This document shows, piece by piece, positions 12,771 through 26,230 of a DNA stretch of 64,000 bases. This stretch comes from Dallia pectoralis. Lineage: Eukaryota > Chordata > Actinopteri > Esociformes > Umbridae. Each line of letters opens with the position of its first letter. Within the stretch, counting starts at the first letter, position 1. The notes beneath the pieces are model-generated. The model worked only from the letters and a program-made list of their open reading frames with translations. It was not told the DNA's origin and ran no database searches. The stretch is taken from positions 18,991,463 to 19,055,462 of the forward strand of contig CM055730.1 in assembly GCA_029465975.1 (NCBI GenBank), given 5' to 3'. The position numbers and the translations under genes are program-made.

Positions 12771-14099
12771 AGGTTAAATATGATTTAGAAACTCAAGTGT
12801 GCTTCTTATTCCTGCCTTACCAATGTGTCTTTACCCTGATGGATAAAAATTCTGAAAAGAAAGGGGAGAGCTGAAAAGTCATGGATAATTGGGTGATTGA
12901 GGTCAGGGGACCTACACAAATGTCAAGTTGTTTCTGTGTGTGGACATCTAACATTCAACTATGCTATTGGGTGCTAACATGGACACATAGGAAATTATAT
13001 TTCAGAAGCTACGGCTGGGAAAGCAAGAGAAAGAAATGGGAGGACAGAAGAACAGAAGGTCATATACCTCCGGTTCACAGCCATTGTGGGATTGAAATGA
13101 AAGCTGGCAGGTGACACTTTACATGTACCACAGTCTACCAGGATAGTGACTGGGTATCTTTTCTGTCCGGAAGTGCATCTGTGGTTCTTTTTTTATACCT
13201 GTAAATCATTAGAGTACCTGTCCTCCTAGCCAGGTATTATATTTGGTTTGCTATTTAATTTCTACTCCTTAATACTAAGATAAATCGTAGGCAGAATTTG
13301 GATCATGGATCATTCTATGTTTCAAATCGATATCACCGTGCTGCTGCTAACAGTTTAGCTCCCTGAACTGATGTCTGCCCTTCACTGACTACAAATCAGT
13401 GATCCAATACTTAGCAACACAAATGACGACCCTCTTGGACAACATTTGTTTTTAACAAATTCCGAAAGCCATTAGCAAATCCAAATCCAATGGGAATTGA
13501 GAAGGAGATGAGGAGAGGAGAGAGCAAGTGAGGAGCATGCAAGTGAGATCTGCCCATTTAGAAGCGGTCCATTAGCGACAGGAGAATAGTGTGTACTAAG
13601 ACATCCATCTTCCCATCTCTTTCTGGAAATTCATCTTTTCCTTTTGTTTAGTTTCAGATAAAGACGGGGTAATAGACTTGCTGCATTGCAGCCAACAGGT
13701 GTTGTTTTTTTTGCTTTGTAGTATTAACTGAATTCCTTTTCTAAATTGTGAAAAATAAAAGTGATTTAACATGGAAAAAGTCCAAACACACACACACACT
13801 CATATATAAAATATATATATAAAGTCTCTGTAGCAGCCAGTGAAAGAGAGATAAAAGGATCAACATTTAACAGCTTGGGCACCGCATGCTTAATCCAGCA
13901 ATTACTTCAAGACCCTGAAATAAATATGCTTTTCATCCTTTTTAATGCACACAAACACGTCTGTCATTGTAAGTGTGTTCCACAGATGACATTCATAAAT
14001 CCTTTTGTTTGAAGCCACACATACAATGACTTAGTACCACAGGCAACGCAATGACAACTAATGCCATTAGTAATGGATAGATACACACAACAAAATCTG
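12771..14099. other. Non-coding stretch, no recognised gene
   Basis: No exon or RNA gene recognised. Small features are a purine-rich run near 13,500-13,530 and a CA/TATA run at about 13,790-13,825. Confidence 0.5.
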
Positions 14100-14872
14100 A
14101 TCATGTGGGGTACATGTATGGGTATATAAGGTGATGTGGGGTGTAGGGTACATGTACAGATATGTAGGGTACATGTACGGGTATGTAGGGTACATGTATG
14201 GGTATATAGGGTGATGTGGGGTGTAGGGTGTATGGGTATGTAGGGTACATGTACGGGTATGTAGGGTACATGTATGGGTATATATGGTGATGTGGGGTGT
14301 AGGGTGTATGGGTATGTAGGGTACATGTACAGGTATGTAGGGTACATGTACGAGTATGTAGGGTACATGTATGGGTATATAGGGTGATGTGGGGTGTAGG
14401 GTGTAGGGGTATGTAGGGTACATGTACGGGTATGTAGGGTACATGTACGGGTATGTAGGGTACATGTATGGGTATGTAGGGTGATGTGGGGTGTATGGGT
14501 ATGTAGGGTGATGTAGGGTGTATGGGTATGTAGGGTACATGTATGGGTATGTAGGGTGATATAGGGTGATGTAGGGTGTATGGGTATGTAGGGTACATGT
14601 ATGGGTATGTTGGGTGATGTGGGGTGTAGGGTGTATGGGTATGTAGGGTACATGTATGGGTATGTAGGGTGATGTGGGGTGTAGGGTGTATGGGTATGTA
14701 GGGTACATGTACGGGTATGTATGGTGATGTGGGGTGTAGGGTACATGTACGGGTATGTAGGGTACATGTACGGGTATGTATGGTGATGTGGGGTGTAGGG
14801 TACATGTACGGGTATGTAGGGTACATGTATGGGTATGTAGGGTGTAGGGTGTATGGGTATGTAGGGTACATG
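14100..14872. repeat. Variable minisatellite of GTAGGGTACATGTAYGGGTAT-type units
   Basis: Units of about 20-21 bp (TAGGGTACATGTACGGGTAT) are mixed with GTGATGTGGGGTGTAGGGTG spacers, forming composite higher-order units of varying length. The minus-strand frames of about 270 codons are repeat artefacts. Confidence 0.93.
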
Positions 14873-14883
14873 TGCCTTTTATG

Positions 14884-15000
14884 TTCAATCAATTGAGTTT
14901 GCCACAGATGTAGTCCAATAAAGCTTAAAAGATATCTCTAGGAAAAAACATAAAACAAAAGATGTGTCTTGTAAAGGGTCTGAATACTAAATGTGAAGTA
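14884..15000. mobile_element. Small Tc1-like 3' fragment
   Basis: The text from CAATTGAGTTTGCCACAGAT through GTAAAGGGTCTGAATAC resembles a terminal non-coding part of a fish Tc1 family. It is short and diverged, so this is a recognition-based, tentative call. Confidence 0.45.
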
Positions 15001-15699
15001 GTAAAAACACACACCTGTTGTTTTACTTATGGCCAGGTGTCGTCTATCAAACAGCAGTTGTGTCTTGAATTTCTTTTTGGATAACAGTGGTTTGTGAAGT
15101 CATTTTTTGATTGACTAATGCAGTTTTTCAATAAATGACCTGTAGATCCCTTAACGTAACCGTGAGGGTTTTTTAAATTTCAATCAGCATTTTTCAGGCA
15201 GATCTAGGGACTAATTTCGTTTTTTTAATTTTAATTTTTTATCTTTATGGAAGGCAAGACCCTCCCAATATACTCTAATGTTTTTAATCTTGGCATGATG
15301 GGTTGCCACACACCCATGCGATTAAGACCAAACCAGGCCATGTTTGTAATATTTATGGAAAGACAGATCCTAAATAGCCGCACAATTTCGATAAAATATT
15401 GAGTCACAATTTATGTTGGAAAAGAATACTAGTTAAAGTTACCGGTAAGTGCTTTTGAACTCGTCAGCCCTTGCTGTTCTAAAATCTCTACCAAGTACAG
15501 TACCCTCTAGTGGAACTAAACAATGTTCTCTCCTCTGGCTACTTAACCCTTATTACTGGTTTCAAATAACTGCCTTAACTAAAACAGTGTAGTCATATAT
15601 ACTAATCTAATGCAGTAATGCTGTTTACTACCAGTAGTTAGACATAGTTCTCCACCCTTGAGCAATGTTTTCTCCAGTATCAAATAGGATGTGGTAGGT
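15001..15699. other. Non-coding stretch, no recognised gene
   Basis: AT-rich sequence with no exon or clear repeat boundary. Confidence 0.5.
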
Positions 15700-16430
15700 T
15701 GGTTGGGGGAGTGTATGGTGGGGCTTAGGGTGGGGGGTGTAGGGTGTAGGGTGATATTGGATGGTGTGGGTATTCCAGGGTTGTGTGGGGTTTAGGGTGG
15801 TGGGGGTGTAGGGTGATATTGGGTGGTGTGGATATTACAGGGTTGTGATAGGGTTTAGGGTGGTGGGGGTGTAGGGTGATATTGGGTGGTGTGGGTATTA
15901 CAGGGTTGTGATGGGGTTTAGGGTGGTGGGAGAGGGTAGGGTGATATTGGGTGGTGTGGGTATTACAGGGTTGTGTGGGGTTTAGGGTGGAGGGGGGTGT
16001 AGGGTGATATTGGGTGGTGTGGGTATTACAGGGTTGTGTGGGGTTTAGGGTGGTGGGGGTGTAGGGTGATATTGGATGGTGTGGGTATTTCAGGGTTGTG
16101 TGGGGTTTAGGGTGGTGGGGGTGTAGGGTGATATTGGGTGGTGTGGGTATTACAGGGTTGTGATGGGGTTTAGGGTGGGGGGTGTTGGGTGTAGGGTGGT
16201 ATTGGGTGGTGTGGGTATTACAGGGTTGTGTGGGGTTTAGGGTGGTGGGGGTGTAGGGTGATATTGGGTGGTGTGGGTATTTCAGGGTTGTGTGGGGTTT
16301 AGGGTGGTGGGGGGTGTAGGGTGATATTGGATGGTGTGGGTATTTCAGGGTTGTGTGGGGTTTAGGGTGGTGTAGGGTGATATTGGGTGGTGTGGGTATT
16401 ACAGGGTTGTGTGGGGTTTAGGGTTCAGGG
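15700..16430. repeat. G-rich minisatellite of about 62 bp (about 11 copies), G-quadruplex-prone
   Basis: Each unit contains GGGGTTTAGGGTGGTGGGGG, then TGTAGGGTGATATTGGGTGG, TGTGGGTATTACAGGG and TTGTG. The plus strand carries many clustered runs of three or more G per unit with short loops, which fits the usual G4 pattern. Copies differ in ATT(A/T)CAGGG and GATG/TG junctions. Confidence 0.93.
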
Positions 16431-18075
16431 TTGTTAGATGGGTGGATAGAGAAGTGAAGGCTGTGGGTGCAGCTTAAACAGAAGTAAACACGTTGTTCTT
16501 GCAGTGGATCAGACATTTCAGCATGTCATCATTCGATATAACACATTGCAGTACCAATGAACCAACCCAGTATTCAACTATAATAACATTAGGTCTAGAA
16601 ATCTGTTCCAGTAACTCACTTTAGAAACCACACCCTGAATTATCAATGTGCGTCAATGTGTGGATATATATATCCCAACCCTGATGCAACACAGACAGAA
16701 TATTAGTGATTGTAGAAATGTCCACATCGCTTTCTTAACACAAACAATAATGTTTTCTTTGTTAGCACAATGATGACAGTAATGAGAGTGTGAATGATAT
16801 TCAACATATTAAACATATGAAACATTAAACACAGATGAGGGACTGGATGCACAGACAGATGAATCAATATCCACTGCACAGCTCTCCACAGTGTTCTGTT
16901 CTGTCACCAGTTGGTGAATGGTGACATTTACCCTAATGAGAGAGCAACTTGTAATGGGTGTGTGTATGTATCAATGTGTGTGTGTGTGTGTGTGTGTGTG
17001 CGTGCTTGCGTGCACTAAGAATTCCATTACAGTTAAACGGTGTCTGTAGGGAAGAAACATGTCCTCTATCCAGGCAAACATTTGTGCTGACAAACACGTA
17101 TGTATTTTATTTAATGTGAAAAACATTCAGACACTGCTAAAGTCTAAAATGTGCATATTAGTCACAAATTATGCATTCAAATATTTAGGGATTTGTAGCA
17201 ATTGTGATGGTAGCTATCAATATTTAATCTGAATCACAACTCTGGAGACACCGTTTTGAAGCATTTAGCATTTAGTTTTCTATTCCTCGGGTTGGGTGGA
17301 GTTTATGTTATCATTAGGATCAAGAAAATGGTTTAAAAGAAAACCTTTGTTGCCTGGGGGCCACATTGGTATTTGCCTGTCAGAACCATTCAGCATTGGG
17401 GCAACAGGGATTCTATATTACATGCTGTCACGTTTCCTTAAGTGTAGAGCACCATTAAGCCTTGCGCAGAGATTCAATACTTGTTTGTTTGATTTTTTTT
17501 TTAAATATAAAAAATTAAAACAGAACACCGTACAGGAAAAACTACTGAGCACACTGAATGGAAAATAAAGCTACGCACACAAAGCGACTTACGACTAATA
17601 ACATCCTAAAGCGATAGATAATACTCACACTCCCTAAAATAAACTACGTAACTTAAATCAATAACCAGCAAAGTGGTGACATTTCCATGTGACTTAAATA
17701 ACATCCTTAATCACAGAAACAAATTCCTGGTGTGTGTAATGAAACCAAACTAGCCACCCAAACGGAGCTAGCAGTGTGCAGCCCACTAAGTTTTGTTCCA
17801 TAGGGGGTGTTTAGTGGGGAGCACTTCGTATTAGCTAATCACTGTGGCATAGTTAGTAATTAACAGTGGGTTATTTAAGTTCCCGGTTTAGTGTCACGGG
17901 TTGTCAGATATTGTTTTCAGTCACGTTACGTTTTTGGTGAGTGTTTGTTGTAGATTGTGTTAGATGTTTATTAGTAAGACGCTTGATAGCGCGACAATAC
18001 AGTGTATGTTTTTTCATTCGATGTTTAGTTTAATTTGGTTTCAATTAAACCCATCAAATGTGCAATCTGTCCTAT
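16431..18075. other. Non-coding stretch with a short (TG)n
   Basis: A (TG)n tract sits at about 16,975-17,001. No exon was recognised; a 90-codon frame at 17,296-17,568 shows no familiar domain and I do not call it. Confidence 0.45.
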
Positions 18076-18775
18076 CAATGAACATCCTGTCTCTCCTATC
18101 AACGAACATTCTGTCTCTCCTCTCTATGAACATCCTGTCTCTCCTATCAACGAACATCCTGTCTCTCCTCTCTATGAACATCCTGTCTCTCCTCTCTCCT
18201 ATCTATAAACATCCTGTCTCTCCTCTCTATGAACATCCTGTCTCTCCTCTCTCCTCTCTATGAACATCCTGTCTCTCCTCTCTCCTCTCTATGAACATCC
18301 TGTCTCTCCTCTCTCCTCTCTATGAACATCCTGTCTCTCCTCTCTACTATCTATGAACATCCTGTCTCTCCTCTCTACTATCTATGAACATCCTGTCTCT
18401 CCTCTCTCCTCTCTATGAACATCCTGTCTCTCCCCTCTATGAGCATCCTGTCTCTCCTCTCTATGAACATCATGTCTCTCTTCTCTCCTCTCTATGAACA
18501 TCCTGTCTCTCTTCTCCCCTCTCTATGAACATCCTGTCTCTCCTCTCTCCTATCTATGAACATCCTGTCTCTCCTCTCTTTGAACATCCTGTCTCTCCTC
18601 TCTATGAACATCATGTCTCTCTTCTCTCCTCTCTATGAACATCCTGTCTCTCTTCTCCCCTCTCTATGAACATCCTGTCTCTCCTCTCTCCTCTCTATGA
18701 ACATCCTGTCTCTCCTCTCTACGAACATCATGTATCTTCTCTCTACTATCTATGAACATCCTGTCTCTTATCCTA
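18076..18775. repeat. 24/31-bp pyrimidine-rich minisatellite
   Basis: The unit is CTCTCTATGAACATCCTGTC plus TCTC, with an optional CTCTCTC insert that makes 31-bp units; the insert is polymorphic between copies. The strand is strongly pyrimidine-biased. Confidence 0.93.
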
Positions 18776-18939
18776 CCATCTCCTGCCACGCTTACTGACT
18801 AAAGCCTGCTGGACCACTTTCAGAGAATCATGAAATCATCATTTTTTACAGTTGACATTTGCTCCTAGTATAAATAACGTGTCTTAGGTCAGATATGATC
18901 TACATACAATTTTTAACAATTTCTTTTGACATAACTACT

Positions 18940-19190
18940 GTATCTTAAGTCAGGTTTGTAGGCCTCCTTGCTCAAACACAATTTTTTTATTCCGACCAAA
19001 CACTTCTATATGATTGAGTTCAGGGTTGTGTGATGGACACTCCAATACCTTTACTCGTTGTCCCTAGCCATATTGCCACAACTTTGGAAGTATGCTGAGA
19101 GCCATTGTCCATTTGGAAGACCCCTCTACGACCAAGCTGCAACTACCTGACCATCTTGAGATGTTGCTTCAATACATCCACATACTTTTC
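18940..19190 (-). mobile_element. Tc1-family transposase relic, minus strand
   Basis: Read on the minus strand, the stretch resembles the C-terminal half of a Tc1 transposase gene: the TTGAAGCAACATCTCAAGAT region, a QMDNGS-like translation near the catalytic D-N, and the AAGGAGGCCTACAAACCTGA end. It lacks both termini and is frameshifted. Recognition-based call. Confidence 0.6.
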
Positions 19191-19217
19191 ATTCCTCAAG
19201 ATGGCATACATGTTGTC

Positions 19218-19420
19218 ATGTACTATTCATTAAATAGCACCCGCAAAACACCAGTCTCATTGTCAACAGCAAAAAAGCGACTCCGGGATGTTGACCTTTT
19301 GGACAGAGTTGTGAAGAAAAACCCTGATCTCAGATTGGCCAATAAAAAGACAAAATAAAGATGGGCAAGAAACACAGACACTGGACAGATGAAGAATTCA
19401 GCCTAGAAGGCCAGCATCCT
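19218..19420 (+). mobile_element. Second Tc1-family relic, plus strand
   Basis: On the plus strand, TTCATTAAATAGCACCCGCA, CCAGTCTCATTGTCAACAGC and the region ending GAAGGCCAGCATCCTGGA match the coding part of a different fish Tc1 subfamily. The frame translates with GLRLANKK-like text (seen as DLRLANKKTK) and then stops. It abuts the oppositely oriented relic to its left. Confidence 0.6.
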
Positions 19421-20003
19421 GGAGGAGGCACCTGTGTGAGGTCATGTCCTGGAGAGCTGATGCATTTAAGGGTCAAGGAGGTACAGAGTGCATGTGATCC
19501 ACATGGAAACGTTAGGGTTGTTGAAATGTGAAATAAAGAAGCAATTACCTCCAGTGTTTTTTGTTTGTTATTGTTATTTATCGTTATCGTTATTGAATGG
19601 TAGGCTACCATAATGTGTCTGTAGTATTGACATGTAATATTGCCAGTGTTGTAATAGTTACACCTGTGGTTGAAGCATTTCCTCGGTCTGCTATTAACAG
19701 CCAGGCTCCCACCTCTGGCTTTTCTGATAGCAGCACCACTTCTGCTTCATATATATCATTGTTTCTGGGATTGTGAACGACGCGTTTTGGTTGTTGCCTA
19801 CACATATCTGTCTGAAATGAATAAACCCCCAAAAATAAAAACAAAACAATGAAATTCCCGGTAACACTTGACTATTATTGTGCAATATGTGATGCAATCT
19901 AGTTCAAACATGTGAAAGAGATATGAACATTTTAAATAGGCCAGAAAATTGTAACAGATCAGTGTCATAACAGAGCTTTTGTGCAATTCATGCGTTTTAG
20001 CAT
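19421..20003. other. Non-coding stretch, no recognised gene
   Basis: Small overlapping open frames on both strands at 19,600-19,990 have no recognisable domain. No RNA gene seen. Confidence 0.45.
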
Positions 20004-21249
20004 AGACAACTGCTCTATGTTTGAACTGCTCTACTGCTCTATGTTTGGACTGCTCTACTGCTCTATGTTTGGACTGCTCTACTGCTCTATGTTTGAACTG
20101 CTCTACTGCTCTATGTTTGAACTGCTCTACTGCTCTATGTTTGAACTGCTCTACTGCTCTATGTTTGGACTGCTCTACTGCTCTATGTTTGAACTGCTCT
20201 ACTGCTCTATGTTTGGACTGCTCTACTGCTCTATGTTTGGACTGCTCTACTGCTCTATGTTTGAACTGCTCTACTGCTCTATGTTTGAACTGCTCTACTG
20301 CTCTATGTTTGAACTGCTCTACTGCTCTATGTTTGGACTGCTCTACTGCTCTATGTTTGAACTGCTCTACTGCTCTATGTTTGGACTGCTCTACTGCTCT
20401 ATGTTTGGACTGCTCTACTGCTCTATGTTTGGACTGCTCTACTGCTCTATGTTTGAACTGCTCTACTGCTCTATGTTTGGACTGCTTTACTGCTCTATGT
20501 TTGAACTGCTCTACTGCTCTATGTTTGGACTGCTCTACTGCTCTATGTTTGGACTGCTCTACTGCTCTATGTTTGGACTGCTCTACTGCTCTATGTTTGA
20601 ACTGCTCTACTGCTCTATGTTTGGACTGCTCTACTGCTCTATGTTTGGACTGCTCTACTGCTCTATGTTTGAACTGCTCTACTGCTCTATGTTTGGACTA
20701 CTCTACTGCTCTATGTTTGGACTGCTCTACTGCTCTATGTTTGGACTGCTCTACTGCTCTATGTTTGGACTGCTCTACTGCTCTATGTTTGAACTGCTCT
20801 ACTGCTCTATGTTTGGACTGCTCTACTGCTCTATGTTTGGACTGCTCTACTGCTCTATGTTTGAACTGCTCTACTGCTCTATGTTTGGACTGCTCTACTG
20901 CTCTATGTTTGGACTGCTCTACTGCTCTATGTTTGGACTGCTCTACTACTCTATGTTTGGACTGCTCTACTGCTCTATGTTTGGACTGCTCTACTGCTCT
21001 ATGTTTGGACTGCTCTACTGCTCTATGTTTGGACTGCTCTACTGCTCTATGTTTGGACTGCTCTACTGCTCTATGTTTGGACTGCTCTACTGCTCTATGT
21101 TTGGACTGCTCTACTGCTCTATGTTTGGACTGCTCTACTGCTCTATGTTTGGACTGCTCTACTGCTCTATGTTTGGACTGCTCTACTGCTCTATGTTTGG
21201 ACTGCTCTACTGCTCTATGTTTGGACTGCTCTACTGCTCTATGTTTGGA
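20004..21249. repeat. 24-bp minisatellite (about 51 copies)
   Basis: The unit is CTCTACTGCTCTATGTTTGG plus ACTG, with one common variant site (TTTGGA versus TTTGAA). Because 24 is a multiple of three, two forward frames and one reverse frame remain open across most or all of the array. Translation gives only octapeptide repeats such as MFGLLYCS, so I treat it as non-coding. The two variants are interspersed on the left, whereas about the last 15 units are all TTTGGA. Confidence 0.96.
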
Positions 21250-21945
<696 letters not shown>

Positions 21946-22164
21946 CTCTTTTTCTCTTTGAAGTCAGAGACAGAGTGTTATGTTTGGGTATTAAGTATAC
22001 TTTCATGCTCATATGTGTGCGTGTATGTGTTTGTTTGGCTCGTATAGGACAATACTGGGAGTATTAAGATTGAATACGTTAACACATAGAAGACCATGTG
22101 TTGCTTATGCACAGTTAATGGAGATCGAAAGAAACAGAAAACACTCAATAAATTCATCTTTCTT

Positions 22165-22265
22165 GGAAGGTTAGAACATCTGCCCAGACTCTGTCCAGAC
22201 TCTGCCAAGGTTCTGCCCAGGTTTTGACCAGGCTCTGCCCGGGTTCTGCCCAGGCTCTGCCAGGC
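22165..22265. repeat. Short 11-13-bp minisatellite
   Basis: Degenerate copies of CTCTGCCCAGGTT / CTCTGCCAGG over about 100 bp. Confidence 0.75.
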
Positions 22266-22830
22266 CAACAGAAGCTTAATTTCAGCCAGAACAGTGTGAC
22301 TGGACAGGTTCATAGTAAGTGAAGTAAAGAGGAAGAGAGAGTGTGAGATCTGGTGGCACAAGTATCTGAACAAATGGCGAAACCTTTATCAATCCAAATC
22401 TAACAGTCACATGCCTGGGGTGACCCAGCGGTCTTGGTGCCTGGGTGACCCAGCGGTCTTGGTCGATGCCTGTGATGCACATACAGAATATACTGCTGTG
22501 GGAGAGTTCGATTACGGCCTGCACCATTTCAGCATACTCTCCTCTTTCTCAAATAATAAAGTATGAAAATGCCCAAAAAATATCTTAAAAATAAGAGAAT
22601 GTAGCAGTCACACACAAATAAACTCACATAAAGAAAAAACACTGTTTGTCTCTGTCTCTCACTCTCTTTTCAACACACACACACACACAGGACCTTGTTA
22701 TTCAAAGGGCCAGCTGTCCTGTTGTGTCAGGCGCTGCAGTCCTGGGAACAGACTTACCAAGAGAAAACAGACCCTCAGAGTGCATTAGGCTCCAGTCAAT
22801 GGACTGGGCCCGAAGCCTGGACTCAAACAT

Positions 22831-22873
<43 letters not shown>

Positions 22874-24708
22874 TACAACGACAAACAGACAGACACTCTC
22901 TGACATCAGACAGCAAGCTTTAATTTTGCGTAATTTGAGATACTAACTTCTGCCTAGGGCCAATGGTTGTTAGTGGCAACAACCGCTTGTCTTTAAGGGA
23001 GAACGTAAAATCTGTGGGGTTTTCTGGAACTCAGCTATGACACAAGCCTCGGACAGAGTCCTTATCAATAGTTACTGCGTAGTGTTTCTCAGCTACTTGA
23101 CTGCGCTCATAACAAATGTTGACAGATTCCATACTGATCTTCAAATGTACATTACTGTAGATGTTCCATAACAAAAACCACCCTATAAACAACAATTAGG
23201 CGATATCAGAATCAGGTTCATTCGTCACAAGTCTGTTAACACTGTTTTCTGACCACTGGCTGCAGCGTTGGAAAACACATTTTGAAACGTACACAAAACA
23301 GTGCAAACGGAGCAAAACACAAAAAACGAACAGTCAAGAGACAAAAGTCTCTTCTCTACACTACTGGTTCACGTTTGTTTTGGATTCACAACAGCTAACA
23401 AGAAAAATATTGTTTGATAAAGCTAAAGGTTTGCAAAACAAAAATATGCATTCTGTTACTGTGCTCCAACGCATCAAGACTGGACAAATGGGAAAGTGCA
23501 GGGAAGATTTGCTGGTCAACTACCAGTGGAAGAGTGGAACGAGGGCTTGTGTGGTTAAATTAATACTGTGTCCCAATCTAATGACTAGTCAACGTATGGT
23601 CAAAGATTCTGTGTTCCTTGTTCACTTTCTTCTCAATATGAATACTTATGAGAAGGCTAATAAAGTCCCAATGTCAAGCCCTAAAGACACGGAGATAGAG
23701 AATAGTTCCTTTGTTTGTATAAGTCCTGCATTACCATGTTTCTTCAGCTTTTCTTCAAATAACTCTCATTCTCCTTTGACCTCTTTAACACAGACCTCTA
23801 TCTCCTGATTTTCACAGTTTCTTTAGATGACCTTGTCCTTTCCTAAATCTCTCTGGTCCAGTAATGTAAAAGGCTGTCCTAACCGCCTACTACAGTCACT
23901 GGCAAGCTGCAAGACACATAGATGAGCCACACATCCCAATATAGCCATTACGCCCTAAACACTTGCTCGGTGTTCTCTTGTTGATGACATAGCGAAGGTG
24001 ATTTCCACAAACTGGCTCGGGGTGAGATTGAAATTCCAATTGACATATCTCTTCTATCGAGGAAAAGAACCACATTAACAAGTGAACATTTCATGTGAGA
24101 GGTATTCCATTTTGTACGTGTCAAGTTTCGAAATGAAACGCACACGTAAACAATGTCACATAATTAGGCACACCTATTTCTTCATTTTGTGTAAATCTGC
24201 AGAATCTTAACATAATGTAGCCCTTATTGAATTCCATTTTGCAGGCAGCATCACTGCACCCTGGCTGGAAGGGTTCACTGGAGGGTTAAACAAACCCCCT
24301 ACACACTTCTCGTTCAGCTGCCTCTGCTTTAGCACACTTGTGCAAATGGCGGTGGTATACATGACCATGCAAATGTAGGGCAGCGAGTGCAGTGGAGGAG
24401 TTTTTTTTTTTAAAGTCCATCCAGAGAGAGAGAAAGCGAGAATGTCAGAGAGTGTAGGAGTTGAGCGAGAGATAAAAGAGAGCCTCAGAGAGATGGTTTT
24501 CCAATTTCCAGGATGAATCACTGATGCTATCTGCCTATGGCCTTAGTTTTAACCAGTTCTACCTCTCACAGGACAGAGAGAAACAGGGAGGTAGGAGACA
24601 ATATGACAAAACGCTCCAGGATCCTGTCGGCGGTGAAATAGGACAGTACTTATTGAAACCCATTCCGTTAACAGTGACAAGGTAAGAGTGGGCGAGATGG
24701 TAGAGGCC
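22266..24708. other. Non-coding stretch with two short (CA)n tracts
   Basis: CA tracts lie at about 22,674-22,690 and 22,832-22,869. A tandem GGTGACCCAGCGGTCTTGGT occurs twice near 22,418-22,462. The 142-codon frame at 23,380-23,808 has no recognisable domain. CAGAATCAGGTTCATTCGTC near 23,208 resembles a fish interspersed-repeat tail but is too short to call. Confidence 0.45.
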
Positions 24709-25199
24709 TGTGTGAATCAGGAAGGCTGTGTGAATCAGTAAGGCTGTGTGATCAGGAAGGCTGTGTGAATCAGGAAGGCTGTGTGAATCAGGAAGGCTGT
24801 GTGAATCAGGAAGGCTGTGTGAATCAGGAAGGCTGTGTGAATCAGTAAGGCTGTGTGAATCAGGAAGGCTGTGTGAATCAGGAAGGCTGTATGCATCAGA
24901 AAGGCTGTGTGAATCAGGAAGGCTGTGTGAATCAGGAAGGCTGTGTGAATCAGGAAGGCTGTGTGAATCAGGTGTGAATCAGGAAGGCTGTGTGAATCAG
25001 GAAGTCTGTGTGAATGAGGAAGGCTGTGTGAATCAGGAAGGCTGTGTGAATCAGGAAGGCTGTGTGAATCAGGTGTGAATCAGGAAGGCTGTGTGAATCA
25101 GGAAGGCTGTGTGAATCAGGAAGGCTGTGTGAATCAGGAAGGCTGTGTGAATCAGGTGTGAATCAGGAAGGCTGTGTGAATCAGGAAGGCTGTGTGAAT
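24709..25199. repeat. 18-bp minisatellite (about 27 copies)
   Basis: The unit is GTGTGAATCAGGAAGGCT, with occasional short units (GTGTGAATCAG) recurring at roughly 90-100 bp spacing in the right half, which suggests a nascent higher-order unit. Confidence 0.94.
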
Positions 25200-25764
25200 G
25201 TTCCTGTATATATCTATATTTTTTAATATACATTTTTAAATTATACAGGAATTGGGTCAAGAGAACAGGTAGATGACATCAGGTAGATGACTCCTCCATT
25301 GACGTTTCCATTTGCGGTGGCGCTTGTTAACTTTGATTGGTGCAACACCATATGTTACATTTTATTTGGAAACTCGTTTATTTTACTAGATCATCACAGT
25401 AGGAGGGTGAAATAGACAGCGGGACAGTTTATATTGCTTTTAAAGTTCTCAGCTACTTTAGTGGTAAGACTTTTAACAACTTTCTTTCTAACATGTTTGG
25501 TAGTTAGAGACTGTTCTATGAAATAAAGTGTCAGGCAGGGTGAGGAACGATAAGCCACTACTGAGGATGTCTGAAATCACATTTTCCTATTGATGTTGTG
25601 CATTTCTAAGGCAAATTGAAAATGTCAATACAATGACATTAGAATGTGAACTACTTATGTTGTCAATTATATTTAACGACAACGGAGTACAGCTTGTCTG
25701 GTGTCTAGCGGGTTAATTAGAAGTGATTCGTTGTCTCCAATGGTTGGACTGTTTAGAACAGGCA
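25200..25764. other. Non-coding stretch, no recognised gene
   Basis: No exon, RNA gene or transposon terminus recognised. Confidence 0.5.
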
Positions 25765-26230
25765 GACACTGGCCTGGCACACAGGGAACTGATTGTGGCA
25801 AATACTGGCACACGGGGAACTGACTGTGGTAAATACTGGCACACATGGAACTGACTGTGGTAAATACTGGCACACAGGGAACTGACTGTGGGAAATACTG
25901 GCACACAGGGAACTGACTGTGGGAAATACTGGCACACAGGGAACTGACTGTGGTAAATACTGGCACACAGGGAACTGACTGTGGGAAATACTGGCACACA
26001 GGGAACTGACTGTGGTAATACTGGCACACAGGAAACTGACTGTGGTAAATACTGGCACACAGGGAACTGACTGTGGTAATCACTGGCACACAGGGAACTG
26101 ACTGTGGGAAATACTGACACACAGGGAACTGACTGTGGTAAATACTGACACACATGGAACTGACTGTGGTTAATACTGACACACAGGGAACTGACTGTGG
26201 TAATCACTGGCACACAGGAAACTGACTGTT
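25765..26230. repeat. 31-bp minisatellite (about 15 copies)
   Basis: The unit is GGCACACAGGGAACTGACTG followed by TGGTAAATACT. Variants include TGGGAAATACT, TGGTAATACT and TGGTAATCACT. Confidence 0.94.
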
